Part shown: positions 47,402-57,379 of the stretch, piece after piece
How the letters are laid out: every line of letters begins with the position of its first letter
Position numbering within the stretch: position 1 is the stretch's first letter
Source of the DNA: Fragosphaeria purpurea
Taxonomy: Eukaryota > Ascomycota > Sordariomycetes > Ophiostomatales > Ophiostomataceae
Reading direction: 5' to 3'
DNA: 64,000 nucleotides
NCBI GenBank assembly: GCA_002778095.1
Contig: PCDL01000022.1
Location: 1,674,001-1,738,000 of the forward strand
The notes under the pieces: model-generated
Seen by the model: only the letters and a program-made list of their open reading frames with translations
What the model was told of the DNA's origin: nothing
Databases searched by the model: none
Made by a program: the position numbers and the translations under genes

Positions 47402-47889
47402 GTTCGATGCGAGACTTGTGGTTTTCTCACGAAATTTCAAAGTTCCGTAGGTCCGTGGTTCCCTATGCCCCCTTATCCGGATTTTCTTTCGTAAGTCATC
47501 GCCACCTTTGGGTGTTCTTTCTTATACGATGATGACCAGACATCCACTAGGCCCAGCATCACAGTAGTCAAATTTAAGGGAGTTTGCCGAACTGGGGTTC
47601 GGCAAAGTCGGGTTCCCCGGTTTCTCCACACTTGGTTACCACGGTCTACCACGGTCTGGGGATAGCGGCGTCACCAGGCCATCGGAGCTAACGTCCCCGG
47701 TGAAAGGAAAAAAGTAAGAACTTGGGGTTGTCGTGTCATACTTGCTCCGTGATTTTCTATATTTACCAGATCTTCTTCCTTGTTCATTTCGTCCTCACAG
47801 ACTCAATCCACGTTTGTCTTGATTCATGTCAGTTAGCTGTATGCTACTCTTCAAGGCTTTATCAGGTTATAACTCAAGGAAACAACACT
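47402..47889. promoter_or_regulatory. Divergent FAH/MFS promoter with perfect palindrome
   Basis: 488 bp between two divergent starts. It holds a perfect inverted repeat at 47583-47606 (arms TTTGCCGAAC and GTTCGGCAAA, 4-base spacer) and a tandem direct repeat of TACCACGGTC at 47637-47656. Both contain CGG/CCG triplets, the usual contact sites of Zn2Cys6 activators. Suited to joint control of both genes by the cluster regulator at 52110. Confidence 0.65.
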
Positions 47890-50091
47890 ATGGAAGAGGC
47901 AATCCGTCCGAAAGACCAGCACACGGAGCACTCCGAATATGACAAGCATAGGGCCGTGCATGTAGATGGACAAGTCGGGGCGGCGCATTTGTACATTGGT
48001 GAGACTCTTTCATTATCTCCCTTTTCCTACGGGGACATAGCTTTTGGTCTCTGTCATATCTAACATTTTTCCAGAGGATGTCGACGGAAACGTAATTGAG
48101 CGTGTGCGCATTCCGCATCCCACGAACGACCCTCGCGATCCGCTGGTATGTTGGAATCGTCCCACAACTGGTTATACAGGCCGTACCGTAAACTGACAAC
48201 TATTTTCTACAAATCTAGTCGTGGAGTGCTCTGCGGCGTCACCTGGCGTTTGCCGCCATCTCGACGGTCGTCTTTATGTCCAACTTCAGCGTCGCCACTG
48301 TCACACCGGGCTTCACCAAGATCATTGTCCAGTTTGGTATCACGGCGGAACAAGCCAGCTATCTCATTACAACCCAGATTCTTGCTTTGGGCGTGGGGGT
48401 GAGTTGCGTTGAACAAGCCTAATATATCGTGGAAGAAAAACGACCGAACTAATCACGCATGCTTGGAACATTAGAATCTCTTTTGGATTCCGCTGTCTCT
48501 TAAATTCGGAAAACGGCCTATCACGATAGTCTGCACAGCGCTTTTTCTTGCGGCATGTGAGTGCGATTCGAAGGCTATCGACAACAATATATGTTTTGTG
48601 GCTGACATTGAAATTCATTAGCTATATGGTCGGCCAAAGCGGGATCGTATGGATCTCTCCTTGCTGCTCGTATTATTCAGGGTTTCGGTGCCAGCGCATC
48701 GGAGGCTCTTGGTCCCGCCGTCGTAAGATTATCATGACTTTGGTCTACTGTGCCTCTCTGTTTTTGTCATATATGTGCCCACTGACAAATTCACAGGTTG
48801 CCGACGTTTATTTTCTCCATGAACGTGGTGCCATGATCGGCATCTACACGTAAGATCTAGGTCCAAACCTACATCCGTGACCAGCTCGCATACAAAAAAA
48901 CTAACATGGCTCAGCTTCATGATCGCCAGTGGCTCCGCCTTTGGCGGTATTTTCGGCGGTCTTGTCGTGCACTACACGGGGAACTGGAGATGGGCATTCG
49001 GTCTGAACGCCATTCTGACGGGCATCTCCTTTTTGCTGGTCATTTTTTTCCTGCCCGAAACCAATTTCAAGCGGCCGGCGGAATCCGAACGTGGCGAAGG
49101 TTCAGCTTCAGACTCTGAAGTGGCACCAAAAAGGACCTGGAGGAACTGGGTCGAAGGTTTGGCGTTCTGGGGCTACTACGACCAGTAAGCAATGCACTCC
49201 TTCGTTTCTGTTTTTGTTCTTCCTGCTTTATCGATGTTACTAATAGACTCAAGTGAAACGTCGCTTCTGCTTCATTTCTGGCGGCCCATCAAGGTTCTGT
49301 ATTATCCGGCCGTTGTCTGGGCTTCGCTTCTGTACGGAGTGGTCCTCGGCTGGGTGGTCATCCAGCAAACGGCCAACGCGACGGCGTTCCCCGAGCTCTA
49401 CAACTTCAGCGACCTCGGTGTTGGGAACCTGAACATTGCGGTATGTTTGCCTTTATTGTTGCTTGTTGGGCTTGAAATTAAAGAGCCTGCTTACTGACTT
49501 AACTCGTCATCAGTCCCTGATCGGTGCCGTCTTGGGATGCATTGTCGGTGGCCCGGCGACGGACTGGCTTGTCGCCATTATTTCGAAGCGAAAAGGTGGT
49601 CTGTTCCGGCCAGAGGAGCGTCTCTACTTCATCATCGTTCCCCTAGTGTTTGGCCCAATCGGCCTCATGCTTTGGGGTGCGGGATTGGAAAAGCATCTCC
49701 ACTGGTCGGTCGCTGTGGCTGGTTGGGGCGTCACGTACGGCGTGCTCTGTCTGGTTCCCGCCGTGGCCATCACGTACGTCGTGGACTGCTACCGTCCGCT
49801 GGCGGGCGAAACTCTCACGAGCATGACGGCGTTCAAGAACACGTTTGCGTTTGGTCTTAGTTTCGGCGAAGCTTCGTGGATCGAACTCGATGGATACTTA
49901 AAGGTATGCTGTCTATCGCGTCCCTTTTTTTGCATGAAAAAATTCTGACAACATGGAATTATGTACAACAGACCTCTGGCTTCATGACACTTATTGAAGG
50001 TGTTTTACTTTCGACTGCTATCCTCATGTTTCTGTACGGTGAACGTCTGCGCAACTGGACTCTGAAGGGGGTGACGGAAGAAGAATCCTGA
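47890..50091 (+). CDS. MFS transporter (DHA1-like), 520 aa, ten exons
   Basis: Plasma-membrane major facilitator with twelve predicted helices. Exons: 47890-47998, 48075-48145, 48219-48398, 48475-48556, 48622-48722, 48797-48849, 48915-49184, 49254-49440, 49514-49903 and 49972-50091. All introns are GT-AG and every phase closes. The N-tail ends HPTNDPRDPL, then WSALRRHLAF opens helix 1, the standard pattern of this subgroup. Motif A appears as PLSLKFGKRP, helix 4 as AARIIQGFGASASEALGPAV, then VADVYFLHERGAMIGIYT and GNWRWAF. The central loop is Ser/Glu-rich, and helix 11 is near YRPLAGETLTSMTAFKN. Divergent from the FAH gene across a promoter with a perfect palindrome, so uptake or export of the cluster's substrate is the likely job. 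Confidence 0.9.
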
Positions 50092-50135
50092 TCGGCAGCT
50101 GGGTAAATTGGAGAATTGTAGGATATATAATATTG

Positions 50136-50136
<1 letters not shown>

Positions 50137-50179
<43 letters not shown>
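50137..50179. terminator. T25-A18 palindrome between convergent genes
   Basis: Twenty-five T followed directly by eighteen A, a perfect inverted repeat on either strand, in the 142 bp between the stops of the MFS and amidohydrolase genes. It may serve as a two-way 3' end region, or be a slippage product. Confidence 0.4.
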
Positions 50180-50233
50180 GCTTCCGAGCAATTTATTTTA
50201 TCAATATTTACTCTTATTTTCTTAAATATTCCT

Positions 50234-51724
50234 CTATTTCCCCAATTTGAAATACTGCCGTACACTGTTTTCATTTTCAGCCAATGGAATCAGTTTAGAG
50301 CGTTCCATGATACCACGAGCAGAGTCTCTCAGGCGCTCGCGGAGGACGGGCCAGGCCAGGTCGGGACGGTCCTCCGGGGGCACGAGTTTACCCCCGTCCT
50401 TGACTCGCACACCGTCCACAAAGACCGAGTCCACGTCGGACGCATTCGCGTACAGCACGAGCGCGGCCGTCGGGTCGTGCACCGGAGTCAGCCGCAGCGA
50501 ATCGCAGCGGGTCAGGACCAGGTCAGCGCGCTTGCCCGGCGTGATGGAGCCCGTCAGGTGGGATAGCCCCATCGCCGTGGCGCCACCCAGCGTGGCGATG
50601 CGCAGTACATCTGCGCACGTCGCGGCCACCGACGACGGTGGCGGAGGCTGGTCGCCGGCCTTGGCGTACCGCTGTGCCTGCAGCAGCAGCCGCATTTGCG
50701 CAAACATGTCGGAGGCGTTGTTGGACACGATGTCGATGCCGATGCTGGCGGTGCAGCCGTGCGCCTCGGCCGCAAATGCGACGGGGAACCCCATGCCCAT
50801 CTGCAGCTCGGTGTCGGGCGTCGAAGAGAGGCTGGCACCGGTTTTGCCGATGGCCTCCAGCTCGTCCGTAGCCAGGGTGCTGCCGTGGCTAAAAACCAGA
50901 TCCGGCCCCAAGAGCTGCCGCTCGGCCAGCTGGCGCACGAAATGCGTGCCGCGGTTGTATTTGCCCAGGCTGACGTGCGCGGTCACCAGCGCCGCGCCCA
51001 GCGACCGTCCGTACTGGAGCTCGTCCAAGGACTGGGGCACCGGCACTCGTTCGACCTCGGTCGGCGCAAACCCAAAGCGGAGCAGGTCTGTCGCCGCGTT
51101 CTCGACCGAAAAGGCCTCTTTTCGAACGCGCGCGGCGTCGTTCAGACGCCAATTTTTACCCATTCCTTCCTGGCTCTCTGCAAGAGCGGTTCCTTTGCTC
51201 ACGGCCGGGTTGGCGGCCACCGGGTTGCCGTACAGACCGTAGCAGAACACGCCGCGGATGCGCGACGCCCGCAGACCCGCGATGGATGCGTCGGCGTGCT
51301 GCGGCGAGTTCATAATGTGCGAGTGGTCAAGGATGCACGTCGTGCCGGCGTCCAGCGACTCGAGGGCGCCGCAGAGATTACCCAGGAAGACGTCGTCCGG
51401 CGTGTACGTCGAGCCGTAGCGGTTGCGGATGTTGACGATGTAATCCGTCAGGGTGTAGTCGCCGGCGATGGTGCGCAGCTGCGTCTGCCACATGTGCCGG
51501 TGCGTATCCACGAATCCGGGAGACAGGATCGCGTTGGAGGCGTCAATGTCTTCGACACCCTCGGCCGTGGATGGCAGAACAAGGCCTCGGCCAACCCGCG
51601 TAATGGTGCCGTCTTCCACGAGGACGTCGCAATTGTGCACGGTGCCGATGGCCTCGTCCACCGAGACAACCATGGCGTTGCGAAACAGCCAGCTGCGGGC
51701 CATCTTTTCGGAGGAAGATATCAA
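50234..51724 (-). CDS. Metal-dependent amidohydrolase (ATZ/TRZ/cytosine-deaminase-like), 496 aa
   Basis: TIM-barrel hydrolase of the amidohydrolase superfamily, in the group that includes triazine hydrolases, guanine deaminase-like and cytosine deaminase-like enzymes; these remove amino or halogen groups from N-heterocycles. Intronless. Metal ligands: HRHMW (HxH at about residues 75-77), ILDHSHIM (about 135), a His in AALVTAHVSLG, SHGSTL (about 280) and the Asp in SIGIDIVSNN (about 325). The C-terminal beta lid starts LTGSITPGKRADLVL, again typical. Two starts are possible: MISSSEK at 51724 or MARSWLF at 51703; the second sits right before the family N-terminus. Divergent from the Zn2Cys6 activator gene across a promoter with a TTTGCCGG palindrome, so it is likely controlled by that protein. 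Confidence 0.92.
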   Translation of the reverse strand: MISSSEKMARSWLFRNAMVVSVDEAIGTVHNCDVLVEDGTITRVGRGLVLPSTAEGVEDIDASNAILSPGFVDTHRHMWQTQLRTIAGDYTLTDYIVNIRNRYGSTYTPDDVFLGNLCGALESLDAGTTCILDHSHIMNSPQHADASIAGLRASRIRGVFCYGLYGNPVAANPAVSKGTALAESQEGMGKNWRLNDAARVRKEAFSVENAATDLLRFGFAPTEVERVPVPQSLDELQYGRSLGAALVTAHVSLGKYNRGTHFVRQLAERQLLGPDLVFSHGSTLATDELEAIGKTGASLSSTPDTELQMGMGFPVAFAAEAHGCTASIGIDIVSNNASDMFAQMRLLLQAQRYAKAGDQPPPPSSVAATCADVLRIATLGGATAMGLSHLTGSITPGKRADLVLTRCDSLRLTPVHDPTAALVLYANASDVDSVFVDGVRVKDGGKLVPPEDRPDLAWPVLRERLRDSARGIMERSKLIPLAENENSVRQYFKLGK

Positions 51725-52109
51725 AATGTACGGTGCTTATTTCCAGTGCGTGATGGACCGGCCAGCCAAAGCATACACAAGGACCCGCATATCAACAACG
51801 TGCCCTTCAAGAAGATATATTGTTCCTATGGAGAGCTGCGATCGTAATTATTATTTAGTCTGGAACCCTTTGTCACGCGGTGGTGTTTTTTTTCTGTAAG
51901 ACTAAGCCGAAGAAAGGGGACTCATAACTTAGCGCTTTGCCGGACCGGCAAACTCACGCTCGTTCCCTTAGTTTGCCGAATTCTTTGTCCGGAAAAGTTG
52001 GCTTACTCTATGTTGCCTCCCACATCTCCCTTCACCGACTTCATCATTTATCCTCTGTGCCGCTGAACAGAAACATTAAAAATAAACGTCAAACCGAACA
52101 CGGGAAACG
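51725..52109. promoter_or_regulatory. Divergent amidohydrolase/activator promoter with palindrome
   Basis: 385 bp between divergent starts. It has a perfect palindrome at 51936-51952 (TTTGCCGG, one A, CCGGCAAA) and a further half-site TTTGCCGAA at 51972-51980. The same word recurs in the FAH/MFS and cupin promoters. Its place beside the activator gene suggests autoregulation. Confidence 0.6.
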
Positions 52110-54834
52110 ATGCCGCGGACTTCGCATAAATCGCCGTCAACCAGGATCATAGGACGTCCCCGCCGGGCTTGCGACAAATGCAACGCTCAAAAGGTGAGAA
52201 CACTCTGCATGCTTCTCCCCTTTTACCCACTCTTTACCGCAGTTTCCCGTATATGCATCCGACATGCCATACGGAGATGTCTTATGACCGGGCTGATCGC
52301 GTTGCGTTCCTCAGATCCGGTGCGTGGGCGGCCCACCGAGCTGTCTTCGGTGCATGCGTCTGCGGCGACCATGCTCGTACGCAGAGGTGCACCCGGACAA
52401 CGGCAGCAATGCACGTTCGCCGAGCACCCTGACACCGTCTAGACTACTACACGGTGAGACGCCGCCGTCTGGCCCGCGGGATTCAGGCGGCCGTGGCGGC
52501 GTTGTCTCGCCCTGCGAAACCGAGTCCCAGTCGTTTTCGCATACACAAGGTCCGACGGACGCCGGATCCCAAGGCCGGTACTGCGGTGTGCCCGAAGCGT
52601 TGTTTTGGCGCCTCGTCGACATTTATTTCACGCACGCCTACAACGCGACCCTGCTGTTGCACAAGCCGAGCTTCGTCAACAGCGTACACGCAGGCACAGT
52701 GACGCCTCATGTGCTGTTGAGTGTGTGCGCATGGGCGTCCAAGTACGATGCGCTGGTCTTCCGTGAACGGTCGCCTTTTTCCTTGTTGCGAGTACTGATT
52801 CGGTTCGGTAGATTCTATCAAGACGAGTGCGGGAACTTCATTCTGATCAAGCCAGGTTTTGGCCATGAGTGGGCCACTCGTGCTGGCCGTCTTGTATTCG
52901 CTGAGCTGGTCGACCCCAAAGAAGAGAACATTGTCACGTACATCAACCTCGCACTTTACTGGTATTCCGTGGGTGATTGGCGCAAGTGCTATTTGCTGAA
53001 ATGTATGCTTGGCCCGTTTCTGATTTTTTTTTTCTTTTTCTTTTTCCTTTTTTTTTTCTTTTTTTTCTTTTTTTTCTTTTTTTTTTCTCTCGTGCGTATG
53101 CAGCCGTCCACGTTCATCCGCTCACGCATTTCTACATCCAGGGAATGCCATCCTCATTTCGTACGGGCTCGGCATATCGTCGTACAAGAATGATTCTGCG
53201 CCTACGCTTTCCGTCGAACTCAGTCGCCGCCGGTTCTGGGCGTGCTACCTGATCATGCGCTTTGGTTCCCGCGTCGATTTTTCCACCCGCGATTTTTCGC
53301 CGGTTTTTGCCAAGGTGCCTCTTCCCTGCCCAGAGAGCGTCTTCGAGGCCGGCGTCACCGGTCCTGCGTGCGAGCTCGCAACGGCAAAAGGCGAGGGAAG
53401 CATCCATGCCGAGCTTCTGCGGATAATCACGCTCTGGTAAGAACAGGTGGTGTCTAGTATATACGTGCATATGGTTATTATGTACCAGCATTCAGCTTAC
53501 CACTTTTGTTTGTTTGTTTCTAAGGAACGACGTTTCCGATGTGGCTAGAAATAACGACACGCCTCGGCTGAGTACCTTGGAACCTCTGCACGACAAGCTT
53601 TGTCGATGGTGGTCAAGTGTCCCCGACAGTCTTAAATTCCCCCTGGACGCCGACGCCGGATCATATTCGCCGACGCCTTCGTCGCCTTCGGGGAATTCCC
53701 TGCCACTTCTGCTTCTTCTGCGCGTCATGTACCACCAGAGCATCTGCATCCTGCATTCATCTATTGTTCCCTTATTCTCGTACCGCTCCGACACGGAACG
53801 CATTCTGTATGCGCGTCAAGTCTCGGCCCAGCTCGCGTTTGAGCACGCCCAGGCCATCTCGCGGCTGATCCAGGCCGTCCCCCGTTACAAGATCGACCCC
53901 GATCAGATTCCCAGTTTTGTGAGCTACGCCGCGTACTCGGCGTGCGCGGTGCAGATCCCGTTCTTCTGGTGCTTGAACCAGGACGTGCAAGCGCGTGTGC
54001 GTTCCAACGTTCTCGCCAACCTGCGCATCATTCAGCACATGGGCAAGCACTGGAAGTACATCGCTCTTCTCGTACGTTTTTCTTACCCTGTGACGAGGAA
54101 GGTAGAAGGAGGTTTAAAGTTGACTGACATTCTGTTGACAGGGGATAAACGCGTGGACCCTTTACAAGGCCCACTCCAGTCATCCGTGCCACCTCGATGA
54201 CGAGCCCAAGTTCATGGACCCTGCGAAGCTGGATCTCTACTGGACCGGAACAGATCGCGCAGCGCGGTCCATTCTGAGTTACAACGAGATTCTCTGGCAG
54301 TCGGCCGGCAGCTCCGTGGCCCGTACTGACGCAGAGATCACTGATCTTGGTATCGCTCGGAGCCGACCCTCCTCTGTCCCCCCAGCCGACGGTATGACGC
54401 TGAACTTCCATACACCCTTTGCACATTTTTATACTTTTCTAGTTCTGTCTTTTCCGCTTCTGTCTTTTCTAGTTCTGTTACTGCAATCTTCAGGCCTTCA
54501 TCTTTTTGCATTGCTAACGTGGGCCGTCAAAGGCGCCGTATCTTCCTTTATTCACGAGCTTTCAAGCTCCTCCACGGCTGTTGCCGGGTCCTTTGAAGAT
54601 CAAAATGCCGCGTCCACATCGACGACAATGACTTCTATGCCTCTAAGCGGCGGTATAGCCGCTCCTGCACCGGTGCTAACTTCCAGATTTGACACCAATC
54701 TGCCCTTCTTTATGCCTTCCAGTCCCAACGACGGGGTCGACTTTTTCACCTTGAACGATACGCTATCATCGCAACAACAGGCGTCGTTTGACACATGGCT
54801 AGAACAGATTGAAGCTGAGATGATACTACAGTAG
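52110..54834 (+). CDS. Zn2Cys6 transcription factor, 670 aa, seven exons
   Basis: Fungal binuclear zinc cluster activator, the probable local regulator of the cluster. Exons: 52110-52193, 52315-52742, 52812-53002, 53142-53436, 53525-54071, 54142-54391 and 54533-54834, all GT-AG and in phase. The cluster, split by intron 1, is C21-DK-C24-NAQKIR-C31-VGGPPS-C38-LR-C41-MRLRRP-C48. The fungal middle-homology region starts at about residue 95 (FWRLVDIYFTHAYNATLLLHKPSF), passes WYSVGDWRK and SRRRFWACYL, and extends past residue 480. The C-terminal 100 residues are Ser/Thr/Pro-rich with hydrophobic and acidic patches, a likely activation domain (ending FDTWLEQIEAEMILQ). Intron 3 contains a 68-base pure pyrimidine tract. 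The exact junction there is the least certain one. Confidence 0.86.
53024..53091 (+). repeat. 68-base pure pyrimidine tract in an intron
   Basis: Continuous T/C run in intron 3 of the activator gene, upstream of the chosen CAG acceptor at 53139-53141. Length could differ between strains. Confidence 0.85.
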
Positions 54835-55733
54835 CTCTGGGTGAATTAGTATATAGTGAGAAACGTATGGGATGTACCTAAACCTCAGCTCGTTTGAAAT
54901 CATGATCTTTTTTTCCGGCCTTTCACATTTCAGGCCCTGTGTCGTTGATGCAACGTTTACTGACACCATGGACGGAGAAATGTAACTCTTATAAAAAATA
55001 AATGAAGAGAATTGAAGACAGTCGCAACATAGTTTAATTAAAAGGTAGTAATCCTGAGTCTTCTTAGATGATCATGGCGATGTAGCAAGGGAGACTTAGG
55101 ATACCTGGACACATCCAACCTCACATTCTATGCTGAATCCACTATCAATTTTTTCACTGTTCTGTTCAATTACTTCATCTTGCTGTTATCGAATTATGTC
55201 ACTCAAACCTATGCTGCGTATTGATCTGATCTCTTTCTCCATATACGCGTCTGGTTTTTTCTTTTCCTTTCCTTTCACAATGCTGTCGCGCTGAAGGCTT
55301 TATTGAACAAGGTTGGCAGCAGTGTATCTCATTTCCAATTCTGTTTGCTTTGTAGTTATTTATGTACTTAAATTATTTTACTTAATTATTAAAATGTCTT
55401 GTTCTTCACAAACTAGTTTGGTAGGATTAAATCTGTGTTCTAATTTGTTTACTCTTATTTGACTTCAGCCATGGATATGTTTTAACTATAGCCAGCTCAC
55501 GGAATAAACATTGGCACTGTGAAAAGGGCCAACACTCTTACTAGCCACGAACATCTTTCTTTACTGCCACACGCATCCCTTAGAAAGAATTATCATGCTC
55601 AAAAAGGGATAGCCTACGGCTTTCTTTTTCGCTTCAATTTCTTTCCGAACTTGTTTCTACAAAAAAAGAGGATCTCACCGAAGCATTTGTTCACATGACT
55701 CTCTAGGCAAGAACCAAGGGAAAATCTTAGAAA
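54835..55733. other. AT-rich interval, no gene
   Basis: Clearly more AT-rich than the genes on either side, with TTAATTAAAA and ATTATTTTACTTAATTATT stretches. No coding signal is seen. It may be mutation-degraded repeat DNA, which I cannot prove. Confidence 0.5.
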
Positions 55734-57379
55734 TTGAGAATTCCAAACCTCGCAAACCACGGTGGCCCTAGCTCCTTGTCTGACGAAGGCACGCCGCTGG
55801 GTCGCCTCCGCGCTCTGTGTCTACGGGGCTACTTTCGGAGGCAAAGCCCCCGCGACGCCGTCGAGGCTGTCCTTACTAAGAAACCGGGTTACAACGCTGT
55901 CACGATCTACGACCTCGACATCTTAGCTGTGAGGGGCATGCGCAACACCGTGTTCAGCCCGATCTGCCGCCTGCCAGATGAGGTGCTCGTCAGCATCATG
56001 GACCACTTGGACTCTGGCTGGACATGCTGTGCATTCGCCGCACCAGCCGTGTCTTCTTGCGTCTGTTTAGCCAGCACAGATTCTCCCACTTGCACGACAA
56101 GGGCGGCGGGCTCTCCACACATTCCGCGCCGTGGGTTTCACCGGCGTTGCCAACCGATGGCAAACTGTGGACTCTGATGGAGAAGCGGCTGCGGGAGGAG
56201 TCGTATGATCTACCCTACGAGCGTTTTTACACGGGGTTAAAAAATGTGTACATGCACTGCTCGGCCTGCGAAGTCGACCACCCCATCTCCCTTTTCTCTG
56301 CAGCGCAGCGCAGAGAGAAAGCCGGAGGCCACCGCATCTGCGTGGCGCACGAAGGCCACGTGCGGCTGTGTGAGCATAAGACGGTGAAGTTGGCCGAGGT
56401 GCTGCGCTGTCTCCCGGGTGGGCGAATCAACAACCACTACCCGCACAGCAACTACGCCGCGAACTTAGCGACACCCCGTGGTCCTTGGACCACAGGTGAG
56501 GACAGTTTGCCTTTTACGATCGAGCCGGATTTGCGCATCGCCTGCATGCATCCAAGCCATGTCCCAAAACACCACCTTCAGCATCCACCAAGTAATCATG
56601 CAGGCCCTTCAAGGCCAGACGTACCATCACACACATGTCCATCGACTGCGAGGCCGCCTCCGCCGTACGAACGCTTCCCCCCTGACCCAAACCCGGAGTA
56701 TCCGTCGTTTGCTATCCACGATTTGATGGTATCCGGCGTCAAACACAAGGTCGCCACTTGGTCGTACACAGCGCACATGGATTTATCGGGACTGGGCGAT
56801 GCCAACAATAATGGAGTACTTACTGCCCAAGAATTTCGAGACGGCATTTGGAAACTCAGAAAAAGTCATAGCCCTGCGCGGTATATTGCGCCGGAAGACT
56901 ACCCTGGTATTCTGCAGGAGCTCCGGTGTGTCGATCCCAACCGGTGTGGCTGTCTGGTCTACCCAGGCTTCTTGCGAAAGCGACATGGGCCTAAAACGGC
57001 CCACTGCAAAAATCAGACGTGCTCTTCACCTCGTTGGAACCGTTGCTTCCGTTGTGTGGATCACGAGGTCACGCGAAAATTACATTCACGTGCAAGTGAC
57101 GTGGACAACATCCGCGTCCGCCTGGCGTCCTGCAACTGCCAAGACGGCACGCGTTGCCTGAAAGTGATCTACACGAGAACCATATGCCTACAAGGATATT
57201 ATATTGACACGGCGTTCGATTGGAGGCCTGCAATGGGATGTGGCCACCGTGATCCAGGAAGGTACCTGCATCTAGGCTTTCAAGATTCCTTTCGAGGGAA
57301 TCTCGTCCCGTATGGCTGGTATCAAGCGTTAGATCCACAATCTTACGGCTTGGGTAAGGGCACAGCCATGTTTCATTAA
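55734..57379 (+). pseudogene. F-box protein gene with frameshift and no clear start
   Basis: Looks like a fungal F-box protein (substrate adaptor of SCF ubiquitin ligases) that is broken or mis-assembled. The F-box itself straddles two frames: CRLPDEVLVSIMDHLDS lies in the first frame (55734 onward), and the required continuation DMLCIRRTSRVFLRLFS lies in another frame from 56021 to the stop at 57379. There is no splice signal between them, so one base appears to be missing near 56015-56021. The first frame also lacks an ATG at its start, a TAG lies just before it (55728-55730), and its first Met falls shortly before the F-box at 55941. After the F-box come family-typical blocks: YMHCSACEVDHPISLFS, VAHEGHVRLCEHK, ARYIAPEDYPGILQELRC, and the tail YGWYQALDPQSYGL. 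The part from 56024 alone would read as a 451-residue protein. AT-rich flanks suit a decaying accessory gene. Confidence 0.62.
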
